DNA of 64,000 bases from Nitrosopumilaceae archaeon. GTDB taxonomy: Archaea > Thermoproteota > Nitrososphaeria > Nitrososphaerales > Nitrosopumilaceae. A program made the translations under genes and the position numbers. Under the pieces are notes generated by a model. That model made no database searches, was not told where the DNA came from, and was given only the letters and a program-made list of their open reading frames with translations. Positions 60,371 to 64,000 of the stretch are shown one piece after another; position 1 is the first letter of the stretch; each line of letters begins with the position of its first letter. Location: the NCBI GenBank assembly GCA_035631875.1, contig DASQHX010000011.1, forward strand, positions 62,001-126,000, given 5' to 3'.

Positions 60371-61615
60371 ATGACAACACTTGACATTCACAATTCAAGG
60401 CGTAGAATAGAGTATGCCAAGAGAAGCTTTCAGAGACGATTCTCAACTTGTAATGCCAGAATAGCATGTGAATTTCTTGACAGACTAATAATAGAGAACA
60501 AGTCGTATGGCCGAATTGCTAACTATGCAGAAGCTATCAAGCGAATCTTGGATATCAAAGACAACAAGAGGATATTGGACTGGACAAAGAAGGAGATTGA
60601 ATTAGTACACAAGGTACTAGCCGAGTCTAATTATGAAAACTCGGTCAAAAAAGATACCCTGACTGCACTCAAGAGACTGTACCATTATGCATTACATGAT
60701 GAAATGGCAGACAAGTCAAAGGGAAAGGACTATGATCCTAATGTATCTTGGATTGTACCAAGCTACTTTAGAGATAGATATGAGAAGATACAGGCCAAGG
60801 ATCTGCTCACTGATCCTGAGCTTGAAAAATTGTTCAAAGCTGTCAAAGAAGTCAGCAAGGGAAGATATGTCAAGCGAAACGTAGCTGCTGTTGTTACACT
60901 CTTTGAAGGATCGTTTAGACCGGGTGAGCTGCTCAACATCAAAATAGGAGGTATACAGTTTGAAGAAGATTTTGTGCGGGTTCACACAACAGGTAAGACA
61001 GGACCCAAGACGCTTGCACTTGTGACAAGCTTTGTGCCAATCAAAGAGTGGCTTGCAGAACACCCGTCTAGTGATGACCCTGATGCCTTTCTCTGGTACC
61101 ACAACAACAAAGAAGGCATGATGACATATCCAATGCTATTTCGTATAATCAAGAGGTCTTCCCAGGTGGCAGGAATCAAAAAGCGCGTATGGGCATATCT
61201 ATTTCGACATACATCACTTACAATGTATTCAAAGAAGTTTGGCAATCTTGTCAAGCTGTACGGAAACTGGTCAAAAAGTTCCAACATGTTATCAAGATAT
61301 GAACATCTTGCATCCTCTGACCAGGAAGATGCCATACTAAAATTACATGGAATCAAAAAGCAGGACGAATCTGAATCAATTTTATTCTCAAAGATCTGCT
61401 CTTCCTGCAAGGAAAGAAACTCTTCTGACAAGAGTCATTGTGCCAAATGTGGTACGGTATTGTCAAAGAAGCTTGCACAGAAAAGAGAAGAAAATCTACA
61501 ATATGATACAAAAAGAATTGAGAGCTATGCCAAAGATGTGGCCAATCTAAAGAAAGACTATAACGAACTTAAAGAAATTATTACCAAAGTCCTCAATGCA
61601 AAGTCAAGCTCATGA
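60371..61615 (+). CDS. Tyrosine recombinase of tRNA-Ser element
   Basis: A 414-residue recombinase with an N-terminal helical binding domain (residues 20-130) and a catalytic core. First Arg in TLFEGSFRPGELLNIKIGG, box II RHTSLTMYSKKFG (H-T), nucleophile Tyr likely in MLSRYEHLASSD. A zinc ribbon (CSSCKERNSSDKSHCAKCG) and coiled-coil end follow, an uncommon C-terminal addition. Start ATG 60371. It lies 70 bp from the tRNA-Ser 3' end. Confidence 0.9.
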   Translation: MTTLDIHNSRRRIEYAKRSFQRRFSTCNARIACEFLDRLIIENKSYGRIANYAEAIKRILDIKDNKRILDWTKKEIELVHKVLAESNYENSVKKDTLTALKRLYHYALHDEMADKSKGKDYDPNVSWIVPSYFRDRYEKIQAKDLLTDPELEKLFKAVKEVSKGRYVKRNVAAVVTLFEGSFRPGELLNIKIGGIQFEEDFVRVHTTGKTGPKTLALVTSFVPIKEWLAEHPSSDDPDAFLWYHNNKEGMMTYPMLFRIIKRSSQVAGIKKRVWAYLFRHTSLTMYSKKFGNLVKLYGNWSKSSNMLSRYEHLASSDQEDAILKLHGIKKQDESESILFSKICSSCKERNSSDKSHCAKCGTVLSKKLAQKREENLQYDTKRIESYAKDVANLKKDYNELKEIITKVLNAKSSS

Positions 61616-61774
61616 TTATGCCTTTGTTAGCTTGTCCAGTCTATCAATCTGCTTTCCTATGGATTCAATCTTTTCCTTGATCTTTTCTAATAGCTCCTTT
61701 TGTATTGATATAGATTCGTTCATGTCAGTTATTCGTGGAATATTTTTAAGGTCAATTACTTCCAGATGATGCAT
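61616..61774 (-). CDS. Small coiled-coil protein divergent from actin-like gene
   Basis: I start it at ATG 61772-61774 (MHHLEVIDLKNIPRITD), because a TATA box (reverse of 61799-61808) lies about 29 bp before, predicting a leaderless message; a longer TTG frame begins at 61819. The 52-residue product ends in a heptad-like helix (KELLEKIKEKIESIGKQIDR). It is convergent with the recombinase and mirrors the leader ORF of the actin-like gene. Possibly a DNA-binding adaptor or regulator; unknown. Confidence 0.6.
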   Translation of the reverse strand: MHHLEVIDLKNIPRITDMNESISIQKELLEKIKEKIESIGKQIDRLDKLTKA

Positions 61775-61881
61775 TACAGGATCAAAATTCAATCTAGCAT
61801 ATAATTTCAAAAATATCAATTACGCAAATTTGCGTTACGCAAAAATGTATAAAAACACCACAATTCTGATCCTGTAATGCA
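61771..61881. promoter_or_regulatory. Mirror-image divergent promoter with central operator
   Basis: TGCATTACAGGATCA (61771-61785) and its exact reverse complement (61867-61881) each contain a start ATG. TATA boxes at 61799-61808 (minus) and 61846-61855 (plus) sit 26-29 bp before each start. In the middle is the perfect palindrome ACGCAAATTTGCGT (61822-61835), with a third ACGCAAA at 61837-61843. A regulator bound there would control both directions. Confidence 0.65.
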
Positions 61882-61930
61882 AGATCTCCGTAATGGAATC
61901 GTAAAGATCGTTAAAGGGGGGCCAAGATGA
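61877..61930 (+). CDS. Leader ORF (17 aa) ending inside a strong hairpin
   Basis: ATG 61877 to TGA 61930 encodes MQDLRNGIVKIVKGGPR, just downstream of the plus TATA box. Its last codons form the left arm of an imperfect long hairpin: TTAAAGGGGGGCCAAGAT (61911-61928) against a partly mismatched arm from ATCTTGGCGCCC to CCTTAAA (61948-61968). The actin-like gene starts 23 bp later. This resembles a translational or attenuation leader. Confidence 0.4.
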   Translation: MQDLRNGIVKIVKGGPR

Positions 61931-61990
61931 CTGAAAAAATTTTCATCTATCTTGGCGCCCTCCTTAAATGGCATACAATATTCTGGAATT

Positions 61991-62833
61991 ATGATATCAA
62001 TAGGACTTGATATTGGTACAGCTTTTGTCAAGTGCGTCTCTGATACCAAGAAGATAAAATTCCCATCGCTTTACGCATACAAGTTGGTCCACGAGTGGGA
62101 CAAGAAAGGAAAGCTAGTAGAAGGTGTAGGAGAAGAGGCAGTAAAATTATCACAGGACCCTGATACTATACTTATCAAACCAGTGATGCTTGGCAGGCCA
62201 GTCCATGAAGAGGCCTTTGCCAAGCTTGTCAGACATGCAGTAGTATTATCATCAGAGAAGAGAGATGCAATAGGCTCCAAGCCTGATGATATGGCATTTG
62301 CGATTGGACTGCCATATGATGCCGCAGCACATCGTGGTACCATACAAAAAATGATTGCAAGGCTTTACAGGCCAAAGGCATGTGATGTTGTACCGCAGGT
62401 TCTAGGAACCCTAGTAGATGCAGAAAAGTCCAGCGGTATAGTGATGAGTATAGGTCAGGGAACAACCGAGATCGTGGCCTTTGTAAACAACAAGGCAATT
62501 CGCGGTATCTCGGTACACCATGCTGTGGGATACATTAGCTCAAGGCTTGGTAGTGAGATGGCATATCTTGATGATACCATATACTCGAGTCCAAAAACGG
62601 GTCAGTTGGTAGCAATGCTTGCAGATTCACTTCTCAATAAACTGCATATGATAAGACAGGACCTTGAAAAGCTGCCAGTAATTGTATCAGGTGGTGGGAT
62701 ACTTGTGCCTGGGATGCAAGAGGCAGTGATGGCCAAGCTTGGTGATATGACAGTACCGCAGGACCCTGTCATGTCAAACGCTCAGGGGCTGTACAAGATC
62801 GCTTCATGGTATAGTATCCAAGAGAAATGCTAA
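61991..62833 (+). CDS. Actin-like ATPase (ParM/Ta0583 type)
   Basis: A 280-residue actin-fold protein. Phosphate 1 loop: IGLDIGTAFVKCVSD. Phosphate 2: IVMSIGQGTTEIVAFVN. Adenosine motif: VIVSGGGILVPGM. This is the compact ParM/Ta0583 form that forms filaments for plasmid segregation. I start at ATG 61991; a TTG frame begins 39 bp upstream inside the leader hairpin. The next gene overlaps it by 7 bp, so a two-gene partition unit is likely. Confidence 0.88.
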   Translation: MISIGLDIGTAFVKCVSDTKKIKFPSLYAYKLVHEWDKKGKLVEGVGEEAVKLSQDPDTILIKPVMLGRPVHEEAFAKLVRHAVVLSSEKRDAIGSKPDDMAFAIGLPYDAAAHRGTIQKMIARLYRPKACDVVPQVLGTLVDAEKSSGIVMSIGQGTTEIVAFVNNKAIRGISVHHAVGYISSRLGSEMAYLDDTIYSSPKTGQLVAMLADSLLNKLHMIRQDLEKLPVIVSGGGILVPGMQEAVMAKLGDMTVPQDPVMSNAQGLYKIASWYSIQEKC

Positions 62834-63123
62834 GCAAGACTGAACGAGAATTTTTAGCATGCAGGGCCGTATTCTCAAAAAGGCATGCAAGACAGTACAG
62901 GTATACAATCAAGAAGAGAGTATACAAGTCTCTTGATGATTTACGATTCATTATAGAAAATAATGAATTTGTTGGTCTTGATCTCAAAGAGCTTGAAACA
63001 GAGCTTGAGCAAATCGTGGTCTTGATTGGTTCTACATACATTTTACATTCTGGAAAAGCGTCATCACATACCCAGACATCGACCAATCCTTTTTCTGCAA
63101 TAAATTCTGGCTGGGGTACGTAA
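62827..63123 (+). CDS. Small protein coupled to actin-like gene, 98 aa
   Basis: Overlaps the actin-like gene by 7 bp. The first half is basic and helical (LSKTEREFLACRAVFSKRHA, RQYRYTIKKRVYKSLDD), the second is acidic then polar. Its place matches that of ParR-like adaptors which bind the centromere DNA and the filament, but no ParR similarity is visible by eye. The partner role is inference from context. Confidence 0.65.
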   Translation: MLSKTEREFLACRAVFSKRHARQYRYTIKKRVYKSLDDLRFIIENNEFVGLDLKELETELEQIVVLIGSTYILHSGKASSHTQTSTNPFSAINSGWGT

Positions 63124-63323
63124 CTCCTTAAAAACATCCCAAATCTTACTTGTGAGCTACTAAAACTTAAACACAAAATTCCTGCATTTGCACACAGGCA
63201 ACATCACCACCAACTATACAGTATTGTTGATTTGTTTACAATTGTACCAAACTATACAACTAGAAAAGTTTCTGATTTGTTCGGAATTGTCATGATATGT
63301 TATGACATCTGGTGCTCTTTGGT

Positions 63324-63404
63324 ATGATTGATGATACAATACAATATGCAGACAGTCAATCAAGGCGTAAACTCTCTCCTCAAATCTATCACAACAATAC
63401 CTAG
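63324..63404 (+). CDS. Possible 26-aa ORF coupled to AbrB-like gene
   Basis: ATG 63324 to TAG 63402-63404, encoding MIDDTIQYADSQSRRKLSPQ and six more residues. Its last base is the first of the GTG start of the AbrB-like gene (TAGTG), a common coupling arrangement, which is the only reason to report it. The gap 63124-63323 shows no other gene. Confidence 0.35.
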   Translation: MIDDTIQYADSQSRRKLSPQIYHNNT

Positions 63405-63580
63405 TGTTGGAAATTGTACTGCAAAAGCAAAGGTCTAGGAACTACAAAGATACCAACTACAAGTACCGTATCACAATACCTACACAAATTGTAGAACAGC
63501 TTGAACTAGAAGGAAGAAAAAAGCTTAAGATCTTTGTTGTGGAAGATGCAATTGTAATCAGGAAGATCCCTAACACATGA
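63404..63580 (+). CDS. AbrB/MazE-like DNA-binding protein, 58 aa
   Basis: A single swapped-hairpin AbrB-like domain. The segment YKYRITIPTQIVEQLELEGR is the classic beta-strand/IP/helix start, followed by KKLKIFVVEDAIVIRKIP. It starts at GTG 63404 (or TTG 63407). Such proteins repress nearby promoters or act as antitoxins. It could bind operators of this element. Confidence 0.75.
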   Translation: MLEIVLQKQRSRNYKDTNYKYRITIPTQIVEQLELEGRKKLKIFVVEDAIVIRKIPNT

Positions 63581-64000
63581 AAAATCACATCAAAAATCTA
63601 TCTAATCCTCAGGTTCTTTGCTCCCCATATCTTTTATTCCTTCCTTTCTTTTTTTCTTTAATAATTTTTTTAGACTGTCTAACGACGTTTTCTTTTTACA
63701 AACTTTCTTGATCAGTATTTTTCTTTGTTATTTCTTCCGGTGTTACTATCATTCTTAGCTATCTTGATATCATTTCAACTGCACTAAGGTAATCTTTACT
63801 TTTCTTGCAATACTAAATTATATCAATCATCATAACTTTACAAATTCTAGTAATGATTATTCCCTTTCAAATTCTTTCAGCCATGTAACTTTTAAAACAA
63901 TAAATCCATCTCATTTTCAACTTAATTTTGCAGTTATATTTTACCAAACTATTTTCTTTGCTATGATGAAAGTAATTTTGTTTCCATTTATCAAAAACCA
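63581..64000. other. AT-rich end of window without supported gene
   Basis: Very T-rich plus strand with many stops. A reverse frame covering 63941-64000 (20 codons to the window edge) and short reverse frames near 63600-63750 exist but have no start or family support. No attachment-site copy of tRNA-Ser is seen here. Confidence 0.5.

Larger units (their letters stand above)
60301..64000 (+). mobile_element. Second integrated element downstream of tRNA-Ser (partial)
   Basis: A tyrosine recombinase, an actin-like ATPase, a small partner, an AbrB-like protein and operator-rich promoter DNA follow tRNA-Ser directly and are visibly richer in G+C than the flanking core genes. This is plasmid- or virus-like gene content. 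The distal att site is not found in the window, so the element probably extends beyond 64000. Confidence 0.6.

Noticed and set aside
61816-62049. 77-codon reverse ORF opposite the actin-like leader
   Set aside because: It is antisense to the leader and the conserved phosphate-1 loop of the actin-like gene and has no features of its own.
63941-64000. Reverse frame running off the window end
   Set aside because: Only 20 codons are visible with no recognisable motif, so no gene can be claimed.

Overview
The window is AT-rich archaeal DNA from an ammonia-oxidising thaumarchaeon (Nitrososphaerota), most likely of the group I.1a/Nitrosopumilales type. The evidence is an ADP-forming acyl-CoA synthetase followed by 4-hydroxybutyryl-CoA dehydratase (the thaumarchaeal 3-hydroxypropionate/4-hydroxybutyrate carbon-fixation cycle), archaeal/eukaryal-type ribosomal proteins (eL37, L7Ae, S28e, L24e), aIF2/5B, aIF6, LSm, archease, a group II chaperonin, deoxyhypusine synthase, zinc-type ferredoxins, an intron-containing tRNA and TATA boxes of the TTTAAATA type placed about 25-30 bp before start codons. 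The species cannot be fixed from the sequence alone.

Layout. 1-5.8 kb: SRPBCC protein, tRNA-Lys (intron), two small zinc proteins, IlvE, a long spacer with a 24-residue basic microprotein, aspartokinase, a glycosyltransferase and tRNA-Val. 5.8-23.2 kb is a nitrogen/nickel block: a ureohydrolase (agmatinase/guanidinase family) whose gene overlaps a divergent paralog of urease gamma; an SSS-family (urea-type) transporter with a universal stress protein; a ParB-like regulator; ureABC divergent from ureEFG-ureD; a thermosome subunit with a His-rich tail; pyruvoyl arginine decarboxylase; deoxyhypusine synthase; and a NiCoT nickel permease. Together they can turn arginine into agmatine, split a guanidino compound to urea, import urea and release ammonia for oxidation. 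23-38 kb: small zinc and membrane proteins, an MDR dehydrogenase, a radical SAM protein, the two 4-hydroxybutyrate genes, signal peptidase, a cold-shock-type DEAD helicase, thioredoxin, zinc-ribbon proteins, a repeat-built exported protein and a metal-binding membrane protein.

38.7-46.0 kb is an integrated element at tRNA-Ala. A tyrosine recombinase abuts the tRNA 3' end and a decayed copy of that 3' end lies at 38.7 kb. The cargo includes an OLD-type ATPase-TOPRIM nuclease, an ApeA-like HEPN protein and a winged-helix regulator with a palindromic operator. 46.2-60.1 kb returns to core genome: dihydropyrimidinase-like enzyme, RpiA, eL37, LSm, a creatininase-family/PurU pair, GlmM, the L7Ae-S28e-L24e-Ndk-IF2 cluster, HisRS, aIF6 and tandem zinc-type ferredoxins. 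From tRNA-Ser (60.2 kb) to the window end a second element begins: another tyrosine recombinase, a divergent promoter with mirror-image leaderless starts, an actin-like (ParM/Ta0583-type) ATPase, a small partner and an AbrB-like protein.

The most unusual signals are (i) the urease-gamma paralog coupled to the ureohydrolase, (ii) the thermosome with a metal-binding-type tail and a lost NDG aspartate beside the urease maturation genes, (iii) a GTAGWTTACG motif, spaced exactly 33 bp at two loci, in front of the nickel permease, the ureohydrolase and a ParB-like/unknown gene pair, and (iv) the symmetric promoter and leader hairpin of the actin-like gene.
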